A stretch of DNA of 35,031 nt from an uncultured Acidobacteriota bacterium. GTDB lineage: Bacteria; Acidobacteriota; Vicinamibacteria; Marinacidobacterales; SMYC01. Below, in pieces: positions 17,321 to 25,549 of the stretch; position 1 is the first letter of the stretch, and every line of letters begins with the position of its first letter. The translations under genes and the position numbers were made by a program. A model generated the notes under the pieces. The model did not search any database. It saw only the letters and a program-made list of their open reading frames with translations, and was not told the DNA's origin. The DNA is taken from assembly GCA_947259165.1 (NCBI GenBank), contig CAMYKY010000025.1:1-35031 (forward strand), read 5' to 3'.

Positions 17321-17341
17321 GATGACTGAAGATGAGTCATC
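17321..17341 (-). promoter_or_regulatory. Hairpin in the M23 peptidase leader
   Basis: GATGACT (17321-17327) and AGTCATC (17335-17341) make a perfect 7-bp stem with a 7-nt loop. It sits in the predicted 5' leader of the peptidase message, about 14 nt after the predicted start of transcription. It may stabilise the message or bind a regulator; no known riboswitch is recognised. Confidence 0.35.
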
Positions 17342-17361
17342 CGGTCAGCAAAAGTGCGCAA

Positions 17362-17390
17362 GTTCTACTACGGCCGAATGATTGTGTCAA
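17362..17390 (-). promoter_or_regulatory. Predicted sigma70-type promoter of the M23 peptidase gene
   Basis: On the minus strand, a consensus -35 TTGACA (17390-17385) and -10 TAGAAC (17367-17362) are spaced by 17 bp in an AT-richer intergenic region. Transcription would start near 17355, giving a leader of about 90 nt. Confidence 0.6.
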
Positions 17391-17446
17391 GGATAACATA
17401 TGGGCAAGGAAAGGTAAACCGTTGAGAAAAAGGCGTTTTCCCTAGA

Positions 17447-18805
17447 TCAGCGAATATAGCCGAGAGCCCGGAGCTCACGTAGAACTTCTTCATCGACGGG
17501 ACTTTCCGCCGTCCCGCCTAGACGGCTTCCGTCGTCGTGCGAGGCCACCCAACTCGGCGAGCGTGACGCCATCAAGGAAGGATCGAGCGCTTCGGTCAGC
17601 ACGCGGCCGTCCATATCGCGCCCAGCGGGCAGCCCCATCAGGTACAACGCCGTCGGGGCGACATCGAAAAGCGTCGGAGTGTCGAGACGAACCCCCGCTC
17701 GGACGGGAGGTCCCCAAAGGAACATGACGCCTGACGGCGCACGGACGCCACCGCGGCCGTCATCGTAGTGGTTGAAACCGTAATTCCTGAACTGAAAACC
17801 GTGATCTGACAGCACTAGCAAAACCGTGTCGGGTCCAGCCTGCTCCATGAGACGACCGAGTCGCCGGTCTTCGTGCACATAGACCGGCTCGAGTACCCGC
17901 GCATAGGCCTCGTCCATCGTGTGCGACAATGCCTCGGTGACCGGACGCCCCTCCCCGCGAAGCTCCTCGTAGACTCTTTGAGCCACCCGCCTTTCGATGA
18001 AACGCCACATGTAGTGGGTGTGCACATCGATGGTTCGAAACAACGCTGTCACGAGATCCGCCTGGCCGCGCGAGTCGAGGAGGTGGGCCAAGCTTTGCTC
18101 TGTGATCATGTCGTCGTTGAAGACGCCGGCAGCGGTTTGAAACCGCGCCCGGAAGTTCGTCGACGGCATGAACCCACTGTCGGCGAGCTCTCGTGAGAAT
18201 ACCGGCATCCCGGCTGCTGCCAGGGCGTTGTTCGCCTCGACCCGACCCGGGAGGCTCAGCCCTTCGAGCTCTTCCGCGAGCTCGAGCGGAAACGTCACCT
18301 CGGCGACATCTTCATTGAGCGAACGCGGAAAGTGGTTCGAGACAATCTCGCCCGTGACCTCCTCGGCAGGCCACGTCGCCCACCAGTTGAGGATCTGAAC
18401 GCTCTTGCCGCCGCTGGAGGCAATATTCCAGAGTGCCTCGGTACGACGCGATTGACCGGAGGCCAAGACTTTGCGTTGACCATCTTCGGAGAGCAATTGC
18501 CAGTCGACGATGCCGTGTTTGTCCATCGTCTTGCCGGTTGCGACGGACGTCCACAAAACGACGGACTTGGTGGGCTTGAATGTCTGGCAAGGAGCGTAGG
18601 CACCCTCGTCGACAAGCCTCCTGAAATTCGGAAGCTTTCCTTGCGACAGGAAATACTCGAAAAACTCCGGGTCCATCCCATCGAAACCCAGGATCATCAC
18701 CGGATACGACGCCGGTTGCATGATGTCCGGCCGAGCCCCAGCCGTTCCAAGGTAGGCGACGACCACGACGAGCACCCCACCCAAGGCAAGCCAGATCCGT
18801 GTCAT
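17447..18805 (-). CDS. Alkaline phosphatase superfamily (type I phosphodiesterase-like) protein
   Basis: This is an exported hydrolase of the alkaline phosphatase superfamily. It has an N-terminal signal or anchor (IWLALGGVLVVVVAYLG), then MILGFDGMDPEFF with a metal-binding Asp42, FKPTKSVVLWTSVATGK where Ser81 occupies the usual nucleophile position, HTHYMWRF, and SDHGFQFRNYGFNHYDDGRGG for the second metal set. A family-typical YLMGLPAGRDMDGRV follows. Relatives cleave phosphodiesters, sulfate or phosphonate esters; the substrate is not predictable here. ATG 18805 is chosen over TTG 18811. The gene is 14 bp downstream of the DUF309 gene on the same strand. Confidence 0.85.
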   Translation of the reverse strand: MTRIWLALGGVLVVVVAYLGTAGARPDIMQPASYPVMILGFDGMDPEFFEYFLSQGKLPNFRRLVDEGAYAPCQTFKPTKSVVLWTSVATGKTMDKHGIVDWQLLSEDGQRKVLASGQSRRTEALWNIASSGGKSVQILNWWATWPAEEVTGEIVSNHFPRSLNEDVAEVTFPLELAEELEGLSLPGRVEANNALAAAGMPVFSRELADSGFMPSTNFRARFQTAAGVFNDDMITEQSLAHLLDSRGQADLVTALFRTIDVHTHYMWRFIERRVAQRVYEELRGEGRPVTEALSHTMDEAYARVLEPVYVHEDRRLGRLMEQAGPDTVLLVLSDHGFQFRNYGFNHYDDGRGGVRAPSGVMFLWGPPVRAGVRLDTPTLFDVAPTALYLMGLPAGRDMDGRVLTEALDPSLMASRSPSWVASHDDGSRLGGTAESPVDEEVLRELRALGYIR

Positions 18806-18819
18806 CGTCAAAGTCTACT

Positions 18820-19191
18820 TCACGCGACGACGAATTCCATGCGCGGAACATCTTCGACGGCCCATTCGATCGCGTCTCCTGCGAGCATGCGGCTCGATTT
18901 GTCCCTGCAGATCGAAGCTTTGCTGACAAGAGCCTCGACATCGAGCCCTTCTCTCGACGGAGTAAACCGTCCAAGCGCTTCCACGCCGCGCGAGAGCAAG
19001 TTCACGGCTCCTTGATGGTTCGCCGCCGCGACGTGATACATACCGACCGAGACGTGGATGAGCCCCTGAAGAAAGGCTCGCTCGTCACCCCGCGCCCCCT
19101 GCCAAGCGTCTTCCAGATAGTCGTGGCATTCGAAATACAGCTTGTCGTTGAACAGCCTCGCGGCTTCGGCTAGCAGTTCACGAGTGCTCAC
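18820..19191 (-). CDS. DUF309 family protein
   Basis: This 123-residue helical protein matches the DUF309 pattern: FNDKLYFECHDYLEDAWQGARGDERAFLQGLIHVSVGMYHVAAANHQGAVNLL gives the conserved H-x2-LE, FLQGLI and N-x2-GA-x2-L positions. The function of the family is unknown. The GTG start has GAGGG about 7 nt upstream. The gene lies 14 bp before the phosphodiesterase-like gene and probably forms a two-gene operon with it. Confidence 0.85.
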   Translation of the reverse strand: MSTRELLAEAARLFNDKLYFECHDYLEDAWQGARGDERAFLQGLIHVSVGMYHVAAANHQGAVNLLSRGVEALGRFTPSREGLDVEALVSKASICRDKSSRMLAGDAIEWAVEDVPRMEFVVA

Positions 19192-19332
19192 CGGGCGCCC
19201 TCAACTACGCTCGTCCCGTGGGTCATCGAGACCACAGTAGCATCGCCGCGGCGACTATTGTTCTAACCGAACATGCGGTCGGTGTGGACGCCGCCGGGAG
19301 CGGTCGTAAGATTCTCCAATAGCGAGTGCGCC

Positions 19333-20853
19333 TTATGTCGATGCGGCATGGTCGTTCGCGCGATAAGTGACGGCTTCTTGTAGATGAGCTGGCCCGACAG
19401 ACGCTGCACCGGCGAGGTCAGCAATCGTTCGGGCGACCTTGAGCACGCGATGGAATGCCCGCGCGGAAAGATGGAGTCGCTCCGTCGCTCGTTTCAGAAT
19501 CATCTCGGTCTTGTCGTCGAGACGACAGTAGCGGACAATCTGCTTCGCGGTCATGAACGCGTTGAGTTTCGTTTGTCCCCGACGAAACCGCGTCGCTTGG
19601 ACGCGCCGAGCTTGGGCGACGCGACTTCTAACCTGCGCGGAAGTTTCTCCCTCAGCCTTATCGAGCATTTCATCGGACCTGAGCGCTCGGACGGCAACTC
19701 GCATGTCGATTCGATCGAGCAACGGCCCCGAGATCTTCGCCTGATACCGGTGGATCATCCCCGGCGTGCAATCGCACGGTCTCGCCCGTGCGCCGCGATA
19801 GCCGCACGGGCACGGGTTCATCGCCGCAACGAGCGTAAAGCGCGCCGGTAAGGTCGCCATTCGGTCGACGCGACGAATCCGCACCTGCCCCTCCTCCAAC
19901 GGCTGACGCAGCGATTCGAGCGCGGGTCGAACGAACTCCGCGAGCTCGTCGAGAAACAAAACCCCTCGATGCGCCAGGCTCACCTCCCCAGGAGTGGGTC
20001 CGATGCCACCGCCGACCATTGCCGCAGTCGAGACGGTGTGGTGCGGCGCGCGAAACGGAGGGTCGGACACGAGCGCACCATCGTCGAGCAGCCCCGCCAC
20101 CGAGTGGATCTTGGTCACCTCGAGCGCATGTTCGAAACACATCACCGGAAGAAGCGACGGCAGCCGCATCGCGAGAAGACTCTTCCCCGCTCCCGGGGGC
20201 CCACTCATCAAGAGGTTGTGCCCTCCTGCGGCAGCAATCTCCAGCGCCCGCTTCGCCGCGCGCTGCCCCTTGACGTCGGATAGATCCGGCCCCTCGGTCG
20301 TGCGCGTCCCGTTTCGCGGCGTAATCGGTGAAGGCGGTCCCCAATCCGCCGAAACGAGATCGACGGCCTCCCGGAGCGAGTCGACGGCGTATACCGCCAC
20401 GTCTTTGACCAGCGCCGCCTCGGCAGCGTTCGCGCTCGGCACGACGACGCGGGCGATTCCCTGGGCCGACGCCTCGGAGACCGCGGCGAGGACACCCCGC
20501 ACCGAACGAAGGTTGCCGTCGAGCGCAAGCTCACCGAGGAAAAACGCGCCCTCGAGTCGTTGTGCAGGGGCTTGCTTCTTAGCCGCAACCAGCCCGATCG
20601 CGACCGCGAGATCGAACGCAGAGCCCTGCTTCTTCACGTCGGCGGGCGCGAGATTGACGGTCACCGCACCCTCGAGCTTACCGAAGCCGCTGTTGGCTAA
20701 CGCGGATCGCACCCGGACTTGAGCCTCACGCACCGTGGCATCGGGAAGCCCAACCATGCGGAAGCCCGTGACTCCGGGCCCAATATCCACTTCGACTTGG
20801 ATCACGAGCCCGTCGACACCGAGCACGGTGCCGGTCTTCGTTCTTGCTAGCAT
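19333..20853 (-). CDS. comM: ComM/YifB-type Mg-chelatase-like AAA+ ATPase
   Basis: ComM is a hexameric AAA+ helicase that helps recombination during natural transformation; in non-competent bacteria its role is less clear. The 506-codon gene is the normal family length. The N-terminal ChlI-like domain (VDIGPGVTGFRMVGLPDATVREAQVRVRSAL) is followed by Walker A GPPGAGKSLLA, Walker B GVLFLDELAEF, the cysteine motif NPCPCGYRG plus CDC, and the C-terminal domain (LSARAFHRVLKVARTIADL). ATG 20853 starts the conserved MLARTKTGTVLGVDG; the longer open frame to 20961 runs into heptamer repeats and is not used. Confidence 0.95.
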   Translation of the reverse strand: MLARTKTGTVLGVDGLVIQVEVDIGPGVTGFRMVGLPDATVREAQVRVRSALANSGFGKLEGAVTVNLAPADVKKQGSAFDLAVAIGLVAAKKQAPAQRLEGAFFLGELALDGNLRSVRGVLAAVSEASAQGIARVVVPSANAAEAALVKDVAVYAVDSLREAVDLVSADWGPPSPITPRNGTRTTEGPDLSDVKGQRAAKRALEIAAAGGHNLLMSGPPGAGKSLLAMRLPSLLPVMCFEHALEVTKIHSVAGLLDDGALVSDPPFRAPHHTVSTAAMVGGGIGPTPGEVSLAHRGVLFLDELAEFVRPALESLRQPLEEGQVRIRRVDRMATLPARFTLVAAMNPCPCGYRGARARPCDCTPGMIHRYQAKISGPLLDRIDMRVAVRALRSDEMLDKAEGETSAQVRSRVAQARRVQATRFRRGQTKLNAFMTAKQIVRYCRLDDKTEMILKRATERLHLSARAFHRVLKVARTIADLAGAASVGPAHLQEAVTYRANDHAAST

Positions 20854-20872
20854 GCTTTCTATAGACGTGATC

Positions 20873-20890
20873 GGGAGGGTCAACCCTCCC
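20873..20890. promoter_or_regulatory. GC-rich perfect palindrome before comM
   Basis: GGGAGGG and CCCTCCC flank a TCAA loop, giving a 7-bp G:C stem 20 bp upstream of the comM start. On the minus strand a TTGACC, -35-like, lies inside it, and TATAGA follows 14 bp on, 4 nt before the ATG. It could be an operator or a hairpin in a short leader; the promoter spacing is poor. Confidence 0.35.
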
Positions 20891-20899
20891 TCTGAAGAG

Positions 20900-21143
20900 C
20901 GGTATTCGGCATACGGCTTACGGCGTACGGGATTCGTGGCAGAACTGGACAGCTCAGCCAAACTCGAAGTCGTTAGGTTCGGGCACGCGCCCGGGCACGG
21001 GCACCATGGCTTTCAATTGAGCGTTTGCCTCCGGAACGGGGTCACGCCAGGATGCTCCCTACCGGCACAGCTCGGCACGGGGGAACGTCTTCCGGAGCGG
21101 CGGGGAGCTGGACCGGATGCCGTATGCCGTATGCCGTATGCCG
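20900..21143. repeat. Intergenic module bounded by inverted heptamer arrays
   Basis: The left boundary is five heptamers of CGGCATA type (20900-20934: CGGTATT, CGGCATA, CGGCTTA, CGGCGTA, CGGGATT). The right boundary is four copies of the reverse complement (21116-21143: GATGCCG and three TATGCCG). The roughly 180-bp core contains a GGGCAC hexamer array at 20980-21004 and related CGGCAC words at 21063-21080. The right array ends 6 bp from the stop codon of the lytic transglycosylase gene. A second, unrelated-core module with the same kind of ends is at 29882-30044. No gene is supported inside. Confidence 0.7.
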
Positions 21144-21149
21144 AGCTAG

Positions 21150-23198
21150 TTAGTTAGTTCCCGACGCGATTCGGATCGTGAGCCTCTCGCCCGCCACGAT
21201 GTGGTCGGAGCTCATGTTGTTCCACAGGCGGATGTCTTCGATGGTGACACCGAAGCGGCGTGCGATCCTGGAGAGGGTGTCACCGGAACGGATTCGGTAG
21301 CTCGTCGGCCCGGCGTCGGCTTGCGCGTAGGTCGTGCCTTCTCGCAAGTAGAGCTCTTGGCCCGGATAGATCCGGGTCCGCCGGTTCGAGAAACCATTGA
21401 CTCGTCGAAGCGTCGCGATGCTGACGCCTTGTTCTTCGGCGATGTGACCCAACGTATCGCCAGGGCGGACCGTGTAGGTCGCACCGCCGCTCGGCGCGGG
21501 TGCGGGTGCGGGGCTAGCTCGCCGCGCACTCAGTGAAGCTGCGGCGGTCTCGGTTACGATGATCGTCTGGCCGGGGTAGATTCGTGTCGCCCTCGGAGCC
21601 ATCCCGTTGAGAGCCCGGAGCTTTTGAAGCGACATGCGAAACGCCGACGAAATCTCGCCCAGGGTGTCGCCGCGCTGAACGACATAGACGCTCTCCCCAT
21701 TCTCCGCAATGGCCTCGCGCCGCTGCACCGAACGGATCCGCTCGCCACCACTTCCGGGTGGTACCGGCACCGTCAAAACTTGTCCCGGGTGGATGAGCGA
21801 GCGGCGGCTAATATTGTTGGCTGCCGTGAGCGCATCGATCGTCGTCCCATATCGAGACGCGATACGAGACAGCGTGTCACCACGGCGCACAACATGGGTT
21901 CCGAACCGCACGCGCTCAGCTTCAGGAATCTCCGCGAGCGCGACCCGGAATTCCTCGGCCTTGCCTTTGGGGATGCGTAGCGGGTAGCTGTCGGCGTCGA
22001 GCGGGGTTACCCACCGGCGAAGCTCCGGGTTCAAGAACTTCATGTCGTCGAGAGCGACCCCTGCCGACTTGGCGGCGGTCGCGAGATCGACCGCGTACTC
22101 GAGTCTCACCACGTCATACTCAATGGGCGCGGTCGTCGAGGGTACGAAGCCGTAAGACTCGGGGTTTTTGCCGATCACGGTAGCGGCAATAATCAACGGC
22201 ACGTAGCTACGGGTCTCTCTCGGCAGCACTCTTTTTTTCGCGTGCACCCAAAAGTCGCGACTCCCGGTGCGACGGATCGCGCGCTCGACCCGCCTCTGAC
22301 CCGAATTGTAGGCTGCCATGACCAGGTACCAATCGCCGAGGTCGTCGTACAAGTCTTTCAAGTGTCGCGCCGCGGCGCGAGTCGCCTTCTCGGGATTGAA
22401 CCGGTCGTCCACCCAGAAATTCTGACGCAGCCCGTAGGCCCGACCCGTGCCTTGAATAAACTGCCAGATACCGCGCGCTCCGGCCCGCGATACGGCGCGC
22501 GACTTGAACGCGCTCTCCACCATCGCGAGATAAATCAAGTCCTGGGGGATGCCTTCTTCCTGAAACACCCGCCGGATCATCGGAGCGTAGTAGCCCGAGC
22601 GGTCGAGGGCCTCCTGGAACCAATCACGGCGCCGCAACTGGAACATCTCGATAATCGATCGCACGCGTGCGTTCAATTCGATCGGAATGTCGTAGGTAAT
22701 CTCCGGGGAATCGCTCGCCGCGACGGACTCGTTCAGATCGCTGCTGAGGTCCGCGAGCAACGCATCGCTGGTGAGCTCGTCGACCGCGGCGCTCTCCGCC
22801 TGTTCGGAAGCGGCGGCATCGTCGGCTTGGGCGTTGAGCGCAGCCCTCTCGGTGTCGTGGATCGTCGCGAGGAGATCGTCATAAAGGCTCTGAGCTTCCG
22901 GACTCGACTGGACGCCGCCGGTTAAGCTCAGGAGCAGGTCAACCGCTTGGTCGAACGCTAGCCGGGCGCCGATCCACTGGCCTTGGAGCGCAAGCCCTTC
23001 GCCTCTTTCCAGCGCGGCGCGCGCCGAACGGATGATGTCTTCTTGAGACCCCGCCGCGACATCTGGAAGCGGGGGTGTCACCGGTTCGGTGGCGGTCTTC
23101 TTCCCCGAGCAGCCGATAGCGAACACCGCCGCGATCGCGACGACAGCGACCATACGAGAAACGCGCACACATACCCGTCGGTTGAGAATTACCGGCAC
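21150..23198 (-). CDS. Membrane-bound lytic transglycosylase with four LysM domains (MltD-like)
   Basis: This 682-residue lipoprotein is predicted to cut peptidoglycan glycan strands. The lipobox FAIGC puts the lipidated cysteine at residue 30. A helical, Ala/Glu-rich region (about 50-165) precedes the SLT catalytic domain, with catalytic Glu229 in VESAFKSRAVSRAGARGIWQ and the later AAYNSGQRRV. Four LysM domains follow, at about 434-477, 504-548, 574-618 and 633-676, each starting with (R)xGDTL. The GTG start 23198 has GAGGAGG 7 nt upstream. It lies only 15 bp after the aldehyde dehydrogenase gene and may be co-transcribed with it and the shell protein gene. Confidence 0.94.
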   Translation of the reverse strand: MPVILNRRVCVRVSRMVAVVAIAAVFAIGCSGKKTATEPVTPPLPDVAAGSQEDIIRSARAALERGEGLALQGQWIGARLAFDQAVDLLLSLTGGVQSSPEAQSLYDDLLATIHDTERAALNAQADDAAASEQAESAAVDELTSDALLADLSSDLNESVAASDSPEITYDIPIELNARVRSIIEMFQLRRRDWFQEALDRSGYYAPMIRRVFQEEGIPQDLIYLAMVESAFKSRAVSRAGARGIWQFIQGTGRAYGLRQNFWVDDRFNPEKATRAAARHLKDLYDDLGDWYLVMAAYNSGQRRVERAIRRTGSRDFWVHAKKRVLPRETRSYVPLIIAATVIGKNPESYGFVPSTTAPIEYDVVRLEYAVDLATAAKSAGVALDDMKFLNPELRRWVTPLDADSYPLRIPKGKAEEFRVALAEIPEAERVRFGTHVVRRGDTLSRIASRYGTTIDALTAANNISRRSLIHPGQVLTVPVPPGSGGERIRSVQRREAIAENGESVYVVQRGDTLGEISSAFRMSLQKLRALNGMAPRATRIYPGQTIIVTETAAASLSARRASPAPAPAPSGGATYTVRPGDTLGHIAEEQGVSIATLRRVNGFSNRRTRIYPGQELYLREGTTYAQADAGPTSYRIRSGDTLSRIARRFGVTIEDIRLWNNMSSDHIVAGERLTIRIASGTN

Positions 23199-23213
23199 GC
23201 TCGAACCTCCTCT

Positions 23214-24962
23214 TTAGACCCGCAAAAAAATGTTGTTCTCGTTCCCCAGCTCACGTGCGGACGGCGTGATGACTGTCGACGACCCCACGGGAAGCTTGCG
23301 ACCGTCATGAACCGCAGAACGAACGTCGTCCTCGGAAACAAAGTCGAGAGCGTTCACCGCAGGCGGAAAGATCCTTTCTAAGGATGGCCCAGAAGTGCCC
23401 TCGCCTTCAAACGAAACGTCGGCCTTCGCAGGTGCCAAACCACGCGCGTCGAGGAATCGGGAAACCCGATCTTCGAGCGGCGGAAGACTATCTGCCGACC
23501 GACTCGCCACCAACGACGCCCCGGCGGCGATGCCTGATGCGACTGGAGCCGACGCCGGCGCGGTACGCTCGCCTCGATAACCGTACGCTTCTAGAGCCGC
23601 ATTGATATCGACGCTCCTCACCTCGTACGCGAGCCGCTTCACGTTGATGAGATGAAGCGGCGTAATGTTGTCCGAGGTGATGTTGCCTCCGTAGGAGCCG
23701 CACCCGAGCGTCATCGCGGGAGCCAGGCCCGTGGAGAACCCGACAGCGCCGTGGGTCGCAGGTGAGTTCGCCACGATGCGCGACGCGGGTTTTTGGAGCG
23801 CAAATTCGCGAATGACGTCGTCGTTTCCAGAATGAATCGACAGCGTGTGCCCCATACCGCCGTAGCGAAGAATCTGTTTGGCGCGCTCGCAGCCCTCTTG
23901 CCAATCGCCGACGACATAAAACGCGAGGATGGGCGACAACTTCTCGATCGACAGGGGGTAGTCACGACCCACGCCGTCCAGCTCGACGACGAGAACGCGC
24001 GTCCCCTCGGGCACGGAGAAACCAGCCTTCTCAGCGATGAACCGAGCGCTCTTGCCGACGATTTCCGGATTCGCGAGCCTCGACGGCAAGACCGCGACGC
24101 GCGCCAGTGTTTGCGCCTGTTCGGAATTCAGGAACGCACCACCTTGCCGGGTCACCTCTTCGCGAACCCGAGACTGGATCGAGGTGTCGCAGATTAACGC
24201 TTGCTCGGAACAGCACAACGTTCCGTTGTCATAGCTCTTCCCGGTAATGATGTCGCGAACCGCCTTGGGAACATCGGCGGTCGACTCGATGTACGCGGGA
24301 ACGTTCCCAGGGCCGACACCGAACGCTGGTTTTCCCGAGCTATACGCCGCGCGGACGAGACCCATGCCACCGGTGGCAAGCACGACCGCGGTGCGACGAT
24401 GACTCATCAGCTCGCGCGTGCCTTCGAGCGAGACCTCGCTCATGCACTCGACGATTCCCTCAGGCGCGCCCGCATCGAGCGCCGCCTTCTTCATGATCTC
24501 GGTCGTCTTCAAAATGCAGCGCTTCGCTGACGGGTGCGGCGACAACACCACGCCGTTTCGTGATTTCAGGGAAATGAGAATCTTGTAAATGGCGGTCGAC
24601 GTCGGATTCGTCGACGGGATTATGGCAGCAACAACCCCGACCGGCTCTGCAATCTCGCAGACTTTCCGCTCGGGAAACTCCCGAATGATCCCGACGGTCT
24701 TCATGTCACGGATGAATTCGTGAACGTCCTCCGAGGCAAACTTGTTCTTGATGAACTTGTGCTCGACGACGCCGTAGCCGGTCTCGTCGACAGCTAATTT
24801 GGCGAGCTCGGACGCTGCGTCGGACGCGGCGCGAGCGCACGCGGCCACGATGCGGTCGACGTGCTCTTGCGTGAAATGAGAGTAGCTCTCCCATGCCTTC
24901 CGCGACGCGAGAACCAGGTCTCTCGCCTGTTGCACGGAGCGGAGATCGTTGTCGCGCGTCAT
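23214..24962 (-). CDS. CoA-acylating aldehyde dehydrogenase with C-terminal extension, probably microcompartment cargo
   Basis: This enzyme is related to EutE/PduP and the N-terminal half of AdhE, which oxidise short aldehydes to acyl-CoA with NAD+. Visible are [30 protein letters not shown], the catalytic cysteine Cys250 in GTLCCSEQA, and [12 protein letters not shown]. The catalytic region ends near residue 462. Beyond it come an Ala/Ser/Pro-rich linker (about 466-492), a likely amphipathic helix ([16 protein letters not shown], 494-509) resembling encapsulation peptides, and a terminal segment from 540 ([17 protein letters not shown] to [10 protein letters not shown]). The BMC-H gene is 47 bp upstream. 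Substrate is not evident; no ammonia lyase, diol dehydratase or aldolase partner is in the window. Confidence 0.88.
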   Translation of the reverse strand: MTRDNDLRSVQQARDLVLASRKAWESYSHFTQEHVDRIVAACARAASDAASELAKLAVDETGYGVVEHKFIKNKFASEDVHEFIRDMKTVGIIREFPERKVCEIAEPVGVVAAIIPSTNPTSTAIYKILISLKSRNGVVLSPHPSAKRCILKTTEIMKKAALDAGAPEGIVECMSEVSLEGTRELMSHRRTAVVLATGGMGLVRAAYSSGKPAFGVGPGNVPAYIESTADVPKAVRDIITGKSYDNGTLCCSEQALICDTSIQSRVREEVTRQGGAFLNSEQAQTLARVAVLPSRLANPEIVGKSARFIAEKAGFSVPEGTRVLVVELDGVGRDYPLSIEKLSPILAFYVVGDWQEGCERAKQILRYGGMGHTLSIHSGNDDVIREFALQKPASRIVANSPATHGAVGFSTGLAPAMTLGCGSYGGNITSDNITPLHLINVKRLAYEVRSVDINAALEAYGYRGERTAPASAPVASGIAAGASLVASRSADSLPPLEDRVSRFLDARGLAPAKADVSFEGEGTSGPSLERIFPPAVNALDFVSEDDVRSAVHDGRKLPVGSSTVITPSARELGNENNIFLRV

Positions 24963-25009
24963 GGGTACGTTATCGAATCTAGCTCTCGTGAGCGTCGACG
25001 CTACGCAGC

Positions 25010-25294
25010 TCAGACCTCATCCGGCAAAATCGACTCGACGTCGTCGAACGGCATGGGGATGACGTGGACGGCAACGAGCTCACCGACCCGGCGGGCGGCA
25101 TGAGCCCCCGCATCCGTGGCAGCGTTAACCGCGCCGACGTCGCCGCGCACCATCACCGTGACGAACGCAGCATCGATACGCTCATAACCGATGAGATCGA
25201 CCCGGGCCGCCTTCACCATGGCGTCAGCGGCTTCGATCGCGCCAATCAGTCCTCGCGTCTCCACCATACCGAGTGCGCCGCCCTTCGCTGACAT
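25010..25294 (-). CDS. BMC-H microcompartment shell protein
   Basis: This 94-residue single-BMC-domain protein should form hexameric shell tiles like PduA, EutM or CcmK. The family core is clear: [24 protein letters not shown], then [19 protein letters not shown] and [15 protein letters not shown]. The pore loop is odd. Where PduA-like proteins read E-K-I-G-S-G, this one reads E-R-I-D-A-A (residues 38-43), placing an acidic residue near the pore. It is the first gene of a unit with the aldehyde dehydrogenase. No BMC-T or pentamer (EutN/CcmL) gene is present in the window, so shell completion would need genes elsewhere. Confidence 0.95.
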   Translation of the reverse strand: MSAKGGALGMVETRGLIGAIEAADAMVKAARVDLIGYERIDAAFVTVMVRGDVGAVNAATDAGAHAARRVGELVAVHVIPMPFDDVESILPDEV

Positions 25295-25361
25295 TTATTT
25301 AGAGATCATCCAGAATTCGGTCGGACTCGGGGAGCTCTCGCTAAGTTGTTCAAAGGACTAA

Positions 25362-25461
25362 CTCTGACCCGATCTCGTGAGACTATAGCAAAGCCGTTTG
25401 AATAAGGTCAAGGAATCCCGGCCGAAGGCGGCAAACTCTTCATGGTGTTGACGGGTCAGAG
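25362..25461. promoter_or_regulatory. 10-bp inverted repeat flanking the shell-protein promoter
   Basis: CTCTGACCCG (25362-25371) and its exact reverse complement CGGGTCAGAG (25452-25461) lie on either side of the predicted promoter, 90 bp apart centre to centre. One arm falls just inside the transcript start and the other upstream of the -35. This could be a pair of half-sites for a looping regulator, or chance. Confidence 0.3.
25382..25411 (-). promoter_or_regulatory. Predicted promoter of the shell protein/aldehyde dehydrogenase unit
   Basis: On the minus strand, -35 TTGACC (25411-25406) and -10 TATAGT (25387-25382) are separated by 18 bp, with TG-C before the -10 as an extended element. 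The start would be near 25375, giving an approximately 80-nt leader to the ATG at 25294. The neighbouring lipoprotein gene diverges from this region. Confidence 0.6.
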
Positions 25462-25549
25462 CTCGCGTGACATACTCCCGGGTTTGCTTGCGGGGAATTG
25501 CGCGCAAACGACACGGGTGCCTACCGGCACCACCAGGAGTATGAGGGGC

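Noticed and set aside
20900..21143. CRISPR or tRNA cluster
   Set aside because: Units are 7 bp and unspaced; no cloverleaf or cas gene is seen.
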